DNA of 64,000 bases from Brachionus manjavacas (taxonomy: Eukaryota; Rotifera; Eurotatoria; Ploima; Brachionidae). This document shows positions 55,515 to 64,000 of the stretch, piece after piece. A model generated the notes under the pieces. It searched no databases, was not told the DNA's origin, and worked only from the letters and a program-made list of their open reading frames with translations. A program made the position numbers and the translations under genes. The DNA lies in NCBI GenBank assembly GCA_019054805.1, contig JAHQIY010000010.1:1595501-1659500 (forward strand), in the 5' to 3' direction. Each line of letters begins with the position of its first letter. The stretch's first letter is position 1.

Positions 55515-56785
55515 GGCTTATATTTATCTTAGTACCAAAAAATAATTATTTAGAACCAAAAATTAATTATTTTTAATACCAAAAAATAAAAATAAAAAAT
55601 AATTATCTTAAAACCAGAATTAATTGCCTTTGAACCAAATAAAATCAATTAGTACCAAAACTAATCAATTAGTACCAGATTTTTTTAATAAGAAATTTAA
55701 CTAATTTACTTGCTTTTATCTGACATAATGTACTTAATTAATAATTTAATGTACTTAACACATATGAAACTTATTATACTCACCTATACATCTCACAAAA
55801 ATAATATAAATTCCCAAGTACTCAATAAATAAATCTTTACAAAATTAATCCAAAAGCAATAAAAAAAATTAAAAATAATAAAACTCAATATGTCAAATGA
55901 ACAAGACCAAGTACATTCAGAGATAGAGTTGCTTTAAGAGAATTTAAAGAAATAATAGAAAATATTATAAACAACTGGTCAAGAGATCGAGATCCAACAT
56001 ACCTCACTACTATTCAGTTCAATTTGAAGCCAAATGTTTTATTACCGGACTGGACATCAGGATTTGTTTGGTGTAGATTAAACAAAAGAGTAATAAAATA
56101 TACATTTGATAACAAGCTTCTATATCTCGTCGCTTCAACTAAAAATACAGAAGAAGCAAATAAACAGAAATGTTCTAAGGTTGAATGTGTTTCCAGCAGT
56201 CGACATACCAGTGGAGGGTATCAGAAAAAAGGGCAGACCTAAAAAAGCAGCACCAGCTTTAACTCGTAATTCTGTTGTTCCTATGTTCGATTTCAATATA
56301 AATGTCCAAGATAATATAATCGAAAATCAATCAATGGAATTTAATGTTCAACAAGATCTTATTGAAAATATTCAAGAGATAGAAAATCGATTACAATTAC
56401 AATCTCCAAACATACCGCTTGAGTTTCAAGTAGATACAGTATTGACAAGTATTGATAATCAACCAGCAAAAAAAAAGAGAGGACGTCCAAAAACAGTTAT
56501 AGAAGAAGACGGTGTTGTACAACCATTAAAAAGAGCAAAAGGTCGTCCAAAAAAAACAATTAATGATAATAATTGAAAAATAAAAGATAATATATAAAAT
56601 ATAATTGTTTTTTTTCTTTTCTTATGTTAATTTTTTATTTTTAAATTTTTTATTTTTGGTATTAAATAATTATTTTTTGATATTTTATTATTTCTTTTGG
56701 TATTTTTCTGATTATTTTTTGGTATTAATAATAAATATTTTTGGTTCTAAATAATTATTTTTTGGTACTAAGATAAATATAAGCC
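55515..56785 (+). mobile_element. Young MULE deletion derivative (1271 bp)
   Basis: TTCATTTTG is duplicated exactly outside both ends (55506-55514 and 56786-56794), the 9-bp duplication typical of MULEs. The terminal inverted repeats are identical for 49 bp, starting GGCTTATATTTATCTTAGTA, and continue as mirrored subterminal copies of TACCAAAAAATAATTA. The interior carries only the transposase C-terminus. Perfect ends and duplication argue for recent insertion. Confidence 0.96.
55985..56576 (+). pseudogene. MULE transposase C-terminus with three AT-hooks
   Basis: The first frame reads IIENIINNWSRDRDPTYLTT and LLPDWTSGFVWCRLNKRVIK, aligning with the KWTEVYQWAKSNNKATSF block of the copy at 16460-16936. 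A second, overlapping frame then reads NRNVLRLNVFPAVDIPVEGI and KKGRPKKAAPAL to a stop at 56576. The SWIM finger expected between them is missing. The tail has three AT-hook motifs (KKGRPKKA, KRGRPKTV, AKGRPKKT) at about 20-90 residue spacing and an acidic Q/N-rich spacer. A DNA-binding fragment might be expressed from the second frame; this is speculative. Confidence 0.8.
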
Positions 56786-57121
56786 TTCATTTTGTGATCT
56801 ATATTTTTTTTTTAAATAAAATAGAATCTATTTTAATGTGATTTGAGGAGTAGTTCTAGGATTTTTCTGTTTTTCTCACTCTATTCTCTAAAAAGGTACC
56901 TTATCGGTTCCATTGTTCCATCTTTGCCTTCTACTTTAATAAAATTAATATCATTTTTTTGTTTTTTGTAATATGTATCATTTCAAATGATAAAAAAATT
57001 ATTAATTTTTTTTGTTATCATAAAAATACATAAAAAAAATAAAATTACTATCATTTTTTTTTCTAGAAGCAGGCAAACTTATTATCTCGTAAAATACATG
57101 CCAAATTAAAACTTAGTTTTG

Positions 57122-57553
57122 AAAAGGTTATTAGTAAAACACGGATCCATACTTATCTCTCAAAGTAAAACATCACTTGGTTTTTGTAAAGCTATCTGTA
57201 GTTTATTTCAAGTTTAAATGAAGACAATACCGAATGTGCTACGGTTTAGATTTTGGTCTTGCATGAAAGTTGGTAAATACTGTTCAAGGTAATTTGTGGG
57301 GGATAGGTTGCAGAGCTTTTTTGTTGGTATATAAGTAAAGGTCCGTAAATTTGGATTGAGACTTTCTCAATTCAAACTTAAATGGATGTCGAACTGAATT
57401 TTATATGATTTAGATTTTGGTCTTGGGTGAAAGCTGATAAAAATATTTTATAGATATTTTCTGGGAGATAAGTGATGGTGTTTTACTTTGAGAGATGAGT
57501 ATGGATCCGTGTTCTATCTAAAAACTGGAGGCCCGTGTTTTAGTAATAACCTT
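57122..57553. mobile_element. Foldback element with internal direct repeat (about 430 bp)
   Basis: GGTTATTAGTAAAACACG at the left end matches inverted CGTGTTTTAGTAATAACC at the right; further in, GATCCATACTTATCTCTCAA faces its complement. The right arm has ~33 bp absent from the left. Inside, GATTTAGATTTTGGTCTTG-like sequence occurs twice about 165 bp apart in direct orientation. Non-coding; superfamily unknown. Confidence 0.7.
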
Positions 57554-57976
57554 TGATAACGCTATTAAATTAAAGCAGTGAATTAAAAATTAATTTAATT
57601 TATGTAAATTTGCACTCAATTATTATTTTTTTATTATTTATTAAATTAGTTAAGTTAACGCCAAGATGTAATTTGAATTTTTAAACTAAAATAAAATTTA
57701 AGAAGTTCTTTGTTACTTTGATTTCGAAGCAAAAATAAAATAAAAATAAAATTATTTCTGTATAGTTTTACAATTCTTTTTGAAAATTTTGGCAAAAACC
57801 CGGGGATCGTTCAAAAGGCAATAGTTTCCGTTTGAACCGACATGTTTGCATTTCAAAGTTGTTTTTTTTTTAATTTGAAAATGAAATAAATATAGGATGT
57901 CTTTTTAAAAACAACATAAAATTAAATTTTTTTTACCTTAATCATTCAATCTTTTAAATTCATTTTTTTCATTTAA

Positions 57977-58235
57977 GATCAAAAATCTTGAAATCGAAAC
58001 CAATACCTTAAAAATAGAAACAGGAGTTGTGAAGTTCGTAAAAAAACAAAATTTTGAAAATGAACGAAACATCTATCATTTTAAAAATAAGTTTCTAAAT
58101 GAACAGAAAAATATACAAAAACACAAGAAAAACTTGATAAAAGAAGAACAAAGATGGAATTCAAAGAGTTTGAGAAAGAAAAAATATATCAAAAAAAATG
58201 TAATTAGTGACTCGATTAAACATACTTCTCGATGA
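57977..58235 (+). other. Possible coiled-coil exon, unrecognised
   Basis: A strong acceptor (TTTTTTTCATTTAAG) precedes an open frame of 85 codons: IKNLEIETNTLKIETGVVKF, NIYHFKNKFLNEQKNIQKH, KKNLIKEEQRWNSKSLRKK to a stop. The K/E/N-rich, leucine-spaced composition suggests a coiled coil, but AT-rich DNA also produces such residues. It could be the last exon of a plus-strand gene. Confidence 0.3.
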
Positions 58236-58738
58236 TAAAAGATGATGATGCAAATGGAAAATCTATGCTAGATTCCTTAATTTTTATTATTATTATTTTT
58301 TCAATGAACGCCTTTAATGCGATGTTAAAAATAAAAAAAATGAGATTAAGAATTAAAGACAAATGTTTAACGATGAGTCCAATTATGAGGTTTTTAATCC
58401 GAAAAAAAAGAGCAGTAGTTAAAAGGTTAAAACATGAGAATTATTGCGCTAAGTTTTGTAAACCAAGGTTACAAAAGGGGAGAGGATCAGAAGGAATATG
58501 AGGAACATTTCTTAACTGAAGGCACTGTGCAATATTTATACTGGTCGGGTGTTTTAACCATTATATGTATATCCAAACACTGGAAAACGACCTTTTACAA
58601 TCAGTGGAGCCGTTTTATGATGCAGAAGACCAAAAGATTTTTCAATAAGAAAGCAGTCTAGAACATGGAGCTATGGATGATTGGTTTGATTTTTTTTTCG
58701 ATTTAGAACTTAATTTCAATTGTGAAAGTGAAAATTAA
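58236..58738 (+). other. Decayed coding-like region, unassigned
   Basis: Several overlapping frames carry protein-like stretches: RLRIKDKCLTMSPIMRFLIR, YIQTLENDLLQSVEPFYDAE and SLEHGAMDDWFDFFFDLE. Frames change between them. A degraded transposon or pseudogene is likely; I cannot identify it. Confidence 0.3.
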
Positions 58739-58854
58739 ATTTTTATTCGATTTAATTTTCACTTGTTCAAGTACTTAATAAACATGTTAATATACGTTCT
58801 TTGGTCTCAATGTTTAAGTCGTCAAATAAAAAAAATTGATTGTCAAATAAAAAT

Positions 58855-58935
58855 TAAACAGGGTCTGCGGCACAGTCCTGGTTTAGGGATTCGGGTATGC
58901 TGTAGATTAGAGAACTATTAGTTAAAATTAAGATT
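58855..58935. repeat. Dispersed repeat E, copy 2
   Basis: CTGGTTTAGGGATTCGGGTA aligns with 4360-4378, with similar flanks. It lies just upstream of a LINE fragment. Confidence 0.5.
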
Positions 58936-58989
58936 AGTAATTTAAGTTTTAGTTGATTAAACTCATTAATTTAATAATCTATAGGACAG

Positions 58990-60215
58990 TTTATTAACAT
59001 GTCTCCTTAACTTGTATACTCTGCAAAATGTTAGAGAAGATAATAAAGCAAAGTCTTTTGGAATATCTGATTATCAACAAGTTGATGACAAATGTTCAGC
59101 ATGGCTTTGTTCCTAACGAATGTTGCACTACAAATTTATTGGAATCACTTGATCTAATAACAAGTTCCTTGAGCGAAGGTAACTGAATAGATGTTCTTTT
59201 TACAGATTATTGCAAAGCGTTCAATAAAGTTTCACATCGTAAATGACTATTAAAACTAAAAAAGTATGGAATTGATGGTCCTATCCTTAATTGGATAAGT
59301 GACTTTTTATATGAGAGGATGCAACGAGTTGTTCTTGGTGAATCAAAATCAGCCTGGGCAAATGTAACCAGTGGTGTACCTCAAGGATCCGTTTTGGGTC
59401 CGCTGTTGTCATTCATTTATATTAATGATTTACCGAAAGTTCTTGAGTCAGAGTGTAGAATGCATGCTGATGACAACAAAGAATAAAAATATTAAGTATT
59501 TTATGCATGACATGGAGTTCTTAGTGCTCTCTCGGTTAGCCAAGGTGAGAAGGATCTTGGTGTCTGCGTAACAAGTGATTTAAAATGGTCAATGAAAGTG
59601 AACACAGCAGTCAACAAGGCAAGCAGTATGATTAGGGTAATTAGAAGATGTTTTAAGAATCTTAGTAAGAATGCTTTTCGTCTGCTCTACATGACACTGG
59701 TTCGTCCACACCTAGAATACGCCATTAGTGTTTGGTCACCGCATTTGAAACAAGATATAACTCGAATTGAAAAGATTCAAGAAAGAGCAACTAAGCATGT
59801 CGCTGGATTAGAGAACCTAACTTATACTGAAAGACTGAAGGCTCTCTCTTTGACAACTCTAGAAGAGAGACGCGTTAGAGGTGATCTTATTCAAATTTTT
59901 TAGATAGTCCATAACTAGAAGTCGGTTAATTTAAAATATGGTTTGAAATTTGCACAGAAAAGTTACGCGACAAGAGGTCATTCGCTTAAAATGGTTCGTG
60001 AAATAAGTATAAAGTGTACACCACGAGACGTGTTTTTGACAAATAGAATTGTACCTTATTGGAATAAATTGTCTGAAAAAGCGATCACGGTGAAGAGTTT
60101 AAATATTTTTAAGGGTTTTTTGGATGTAAAATTGAATGGTAGCTGCCAAAGCTCACTTTTGAGCTAAGTTCTTCGGTACTGCATACATACTGAAGTTAAA
60201 CTACTACTACTACTA
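58990..60215 (+). mobile_element. CR1/L2-type LINE copy, (ACT)n tail
   Basis: RT blocks KMLEKIIKQSLLEYL, QHGFVPNECCTTNLLESLDL, ANVTSGVPQGSVLGPLLSFI and a degraded HADDNK (FADD site), then an internal deletion to QGEKDLGVCVTSDLKW-like sequence. The C-terminal domain is intact in one frame (59592-59903: TLVRPHLEYAISVWSPHL, RIEKIQERATKHVAGLENL). It ends with FLTNRIVPYWNKLS and a CTACTACTACTACTAATACT tail. Several stops and frameshifts. Confidence 0.92.
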
Positions 60216-60837
60216 ATACTTCAGTTTATTAACTGATTTGAATTTATTGAATATTAATAACACTTCAAATTATTTATTTTTTGTATTATTTTATTAAATA
60301 TAAATAATACAACTCATACAACAATTTATCCATTTCAATTCAAACAAGTCTCAATTAAACTAAATTTTCATTTTTAATTTGAAGCTTTACCAGATTTGTT
60401 TATAAGTCACTATTTTAAGTAAAAAGTTATGACTTGGCTACTACTTGGCATCTCAGATCTTTCATGATCTTTCTATTAGCCCAAGGATTAACGGATCAAG
60501 ACTTAAGTCATTTGACAAAGGAATTACAACTTTGGAGGATTTCTTTAAATAAAATTTGGTAATTATTAGTAATGAGTTTTTTAAAAGTCCTAAATTAAAG
60601 TCATTAATAAAAAGTCTGAGCAAAAGACTTATATTTTTTTTTAAGCCTGAGCAGCATGAATTTTTTTAAGATTTGTGACTTAAAAAAAAGTTTGAGATTT
60701 ACTTACTGAAAAAATAAAATTTTAATAAATTTTAACTTTGAAGTTATTTTTAGAAAATTTAATAAGAAAAACTCTAATAACTTTGTAATTTTCATACATT
60801 TATATAGTATTTTTTGAAATAAAAAAATAAAGAAATC

Positions 60838-60890
60838 TTAAAAAGAAAATTAAATCTTATTAAATCGTACACCGACAACAGTCAATTAAA
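60838..60890 (+). repeat. Repeat pair G, copy 1
   Basis: AAAAAGAAAATTAAATCTTA then AATCGTACACCGACAACAGT recurs at 62751-62803 in direct orientation with few differences. The GTACACCGACAA core is GC-richer than its surroundings. Function unknown. Confidence 0.6.
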
Positions 60891-62374
60891 TAATTTAAAT
60901 CATAACAATGATAATGAAATAATTTTTTCTCTTTAATAGTGAAATTTTCATGATGTCTAAGACCATGAAATAAAAAAGTTTGCTAAATAACATATTTTCT
61001 TTTAATTGTTTATGTTTTAATTTAAAAATTTTTTGTTAACTGTTATACTAAAATTGTAAATTTCATAAATTTTATTATTCAAATTAACTTTCTTTTTTTT
61101 TTCTTTGTAATAATTGCTGACTCAATTAACTCTTGGTGAAAAAAACTTTAATTTTTTGTAAGCTTAACTTGGATCAGAAAATTTTTAGAAAAAAATTATA
61201 CCAACAAAGTTTAGGGAGAAAAATAAAATACAAAATTCCAAGAAAAAAATCTGTAATACTTACATTTCGATTCAATGATTGATGCTGACGAAAATATTAA
61301 TGAAATAAAACCTTTTAAAAAGAGGGTCCAAGGCGCTACTCATGACTTATTAAAAGTTTTAAAGAATTTAAAGCTAATAACAGCGATAAATCAATCATTA
61401 AAATCAACAAATGACACAATTTGATAAATAAAACAAGAAAAATCAATTTCTACAACAAACAAAAGCGTGTAAGACCACCATTAAAAATAAAATATCAATT
61501 ATTTGTTCCTTTTTGATAAAATGCGGAAAAATTAAAACAAAGTAGCAAACATAAAAACAATTGTTCAAATGAAAAACAAAGCTAATTATTTGTATTTTTT
61601 TGATACTATTATCATATTATTTTGGTAGTGGAAATTTTTTTATTTGTAATTACCGCAAATAAGTTACCTGTCAATTACATTCTCACTTATGTCTTTTTTT
61701 TTATATTTTTTAATGTGATGAAGATTTAGTCTTTTAGATCTTAAAAATTAAAATAGATAAAACTTTATGTATTTTAGTTTTTAAAAAATATTCAGATATT
61801 AAAAAATGAATTTTCAAGTTAAGAAATTTAAAATTTTTCCATAAAATAATTAAAATTGGTTTAATTAAAAACGAGCAGTTGTGCTTTAAGTCATCCATTC
61901 GAAGCAAAAAAGATCCTTTATTGCTATGAATGCCATTCATTCATGAATCTGTAGTTCTTAGATCATTAAAAACAATCTTTTAATTCAGTTTTCATCTTAA
62001 TTTACTTTTTGATGACATAAATTAAATTAAGAATAGAAATGATCAAATTAAAGATTTATTAGAAATATTTAATTCACGAAAAACTCATCTAATGTAATAA
62101 AAATGAAATTTTAATAATTTCATTAAAAATATCACAATTTAATTAACATATATTATAATTTTTTATAAATTTTTACTCAAATCAATTTTTTATGTTACTT
62201 CTTAAGAGGAAGCTGATTTATGGCTTAATAAAAAAATGATTATTTTGGATTATTTCGGAATTTAGTAAATTTACTTCTCCTTTTACTAGAAAATGAACTG
62301 TAAATACAATATAAATAATATTTTCTATTGTTCACATATCGTAAATAATAAATACATATTTTAATCATATTGAA

Positions 62375-62420
62375 ACCACGAGGGCTGGAAAGAAGGCGCT
62401 GCCATTCGGAACTGCCCTGG
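62375..62420 (-). repeat. Dispersed repeat F, copy 3 (diverged)
   Basis: On the minus strand CAGTTCCGAATGGCAGCG and CCTTCTTTCCAGCC follow the same order as copies 1 and 2, with lower similarity. Confidence 0.35.
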
Positions 62421-62750
62421 AAAAACTTTTACTAATTTTTTTAAAAATAAAAATAAATAAAAAATTTAACAGAGGTAATAATAAATTGATTCTTACGATG
62501 GTTTGATTTAAGTTTGATTTCTTTTTTTAATAAGCTTATTAAAAAAAGCTTATTTATTAAGGTTTTTTCTCAAAAAAAATTATCATTTGTTGAATTTTTC
62601 TAGACAAAATTTGATGAATTAATTTTTAAAAAAATTCAAATTGGGATTAAAAAAAAAAATAATTATATAAGTAAATTAAAGAAATAAAAAATAAAAATAA
62701 AAAAATGTAAAGATGTAATTTCAAGAATAAAACTTAAAAAATAAAAAAAT

Positions 62751-62803
62751 TTTAAAAAGAAAATTAAACCTTATTAAGAAATCGTACACCGACAAAAGTC
62801 AAG
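62751..62803 (+). repeat. Repeat pair G, copy 2
   Basis: Matches 60838-60890; it is followed by a GC-richer 80 bp with a short tandem (GAAGTCAAGCAAATC-like, twice) and GATCAAAAACC(A/C) repeated. Confidence 0.6.
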
Positions 62804-63609
62804 CAAATCGAACAGAAGTCAAGCAAATCAATTACCGAAGATCGATCAAAAACCACTCAACCGTGACGGATCAAAAACCCACCCGAGGCATTACAAAAAT
62901 TAAAAAAACAATAAAATAAAAGTAAAAATTCAAAATAGAATAAAAAAAATAAAAACTCTGTGAGTACATGAAATTAATCAAATTCCCCTAAAAAAGTTGG
63001 TAATAATTACAAGAAAGGAATATCAGTTATTTCTAAGAATTATTGTTATAAACCGAATTATAAAATAATTTTGTTTTTTGTTGAATATTGTTAATTGTAT
63101 GAGTTTCTGATCATAAACAAAAAACTAGAATTTGAACATAAAATTTATTAAATCGAAAGATTTCATGAAAAAGTATCAAACCTTTTACTATTTTTTTTAA
63201 AATAAACAAAGAAATTCAATTTTTATTTTTAATTTAAATGATAAATAAATAAAAAATTATTTTGAAAAAATTTGAGAATATTTAACAATTTAATTTTTTC
63301 GGTGAATAAGGAAGTTCAAAACTCCTTTCAAAAATTTTCAATCCGAAAAAGTAAAAAAATAAATTGATAAAATTGCACTCTATTTGAAACAAAATTATTA
63401 AATTTTTCAAACTTTTAAAATATTAAAATATCAAATGAATCATCTAAAATTTTTGTATTTTCTCTAGTTGATAAATTCTTAATTTTTTCATTAAATCACT
63501 TTTTTTGTTCATTAAACTAGATAGCTTAAAATAAAAATTTCTCTTTTTAGATCGTTAGCAAGTTCAATTCTTTATCTTGGACTAATTAATAGCATTTTTA
63601 CCTTTAATC

Positions 63610-63900
63610 TTTGACTTGGGTATCTTCAATGACTTAGCTGAACGATTGAGAAGTACAAGAAAAATTCTGAAAGTATTTTGCACAACATTTGTGCCTCTAC
63701 TACTAGAATTTGCTGTACCAGCATGGTCCCTTAATTTCTAGGAGATGTTTTTATGGTTGAGAAAGCTAAGAGTCCAGCCACTAGATCATTTCTGGTGATG
63801 AGAAAGCTCTCGTGTGAAACAAGACTGAAGAAAATTGGTACTAAATTGAAAATGAGAAGAAAGAAAGGTGGCATGATTCAGCTTTTAAAATTTTAATAAG
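63610..63900 (+). mobile_element. CR1/L2-type LINE fragment near the window edge
   Basis: DLGIFNDLAERLRSTRKIL, FCTTFVPLLLEFAVPAWSLN, EKAKSPATRSFLVM and RRKKGGMIQLLKF correspond to the LEFAVPVWSP / IQRRATK / RRKRGDLIQL order of other copies. Frames shift near 63740. Further 3' sequence may lie outside the window. Confidence 0.8.
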
Positions 63901-64000
63901 ATTGAAGCGATTGACTTAAGTCCACCAATTATTGGAATTTTAACATTAGTATTTATTTATTTAGAAACGGATGTCAAAGTATGTAAAATACTCTCGCTAG

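Larger units (their letters stand above)
60216..63600. other. AT-rich DNA with small repeats
   Basis: Mostly low complexity. A 49-codon frame at 61276-61425 (+) (MIDADENINEIKPFKKRVQG) is unassigned. Repeat pairs are listed separately. Confidence 0.4.

Noticed and set aside
60838-62803. Direct repeats as ends of one large retroelement
   Set aside because: The 1.9 kb between them holds no reverse transcriptase, integrase or other retroelement signal, and the repeats are only ~50 bp.

Overview
The window is about 64 kb of very AT-rich animal DNA. Introns with GT..AG ends (four seen, three of them about 50-85 bp), metazoan protein families and many LINE and DNA-transposon remnants rule out a prokaryote. 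The base composition, short introns and a cilium-type coiled-coil gene would suit a monogonont rotifer such as Brachionus. That placement is an inference; other small AT-rich invertebrates remain possible.

I recognise three host genes with some confidence, plus one plausible small gene. At 12825-14693 (+) is an uninterrupted TBC1D24/skywalker orthologue (TBC plus TLDc, 622 aa), strikingly GC-rich against its surroundings. At 31317-23943 (-) is a five-exon coiled-coil gene of the CCDC166/DUF4515 type, easily missed because exons 1-3 are tiny and a 6.4-kb intron full of transposons separates them from exons 4-5. At 41977-41381 (-) is a single-pass membrane protein with two PPxY motifs, a likely ligand of WW-domain (NEDD4-type) ubiquitin ligases. 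At 721-437 (-) is a possible small secreted protein.

Most other recognisable sequence is mobile-element debris. LINE family A (Jockey-like reverse transcriptase) is present in at least eleven fragments. Nine copies of its 3' end carry a conserved small hairpin followed by an (AAATA)n-like tail. A second group of LINEs (CR1/L2-like C-terminal domain) has tails of (ACT)n, (CATATT)n or (ATT)n type. Four MULE-type DNA transposons are internally deleted derivatives. Three of them have clear target-site duplications (8-9 bp), and all keep pieces of the transposase, usually the C-terminal SWIM/AT-hook end. MITEs with TA or TTAA target sites, long foldback elements and a 101-bp satellite with an alternating two-unit higher-order pattern complete the picture.

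Layout: 0-12 kb LINE debris, one MITE and a possible secreted-peptide gene; 12-15 kb TBC1D24; 15-22 kb nested MULE, MITE, hAT-like and LINE insertions; 23-31 kb the CCDC166-like gene and its transposon-filled intron; 33-37 kb LINE remnants around the satellite; 38-42 kb a foldback element, a LINE and the PPxY gene; 42-55 kb mostly featureless AT-rich DNA with LINE 3' ends and one GC-richer island; 55-57 kb a young MULE derivative; 57-64 kb a foldback, unrecognised coding fragments and LINE remnants. No tRNA, rRNA, CRISPR or prokaryotic features were seen.
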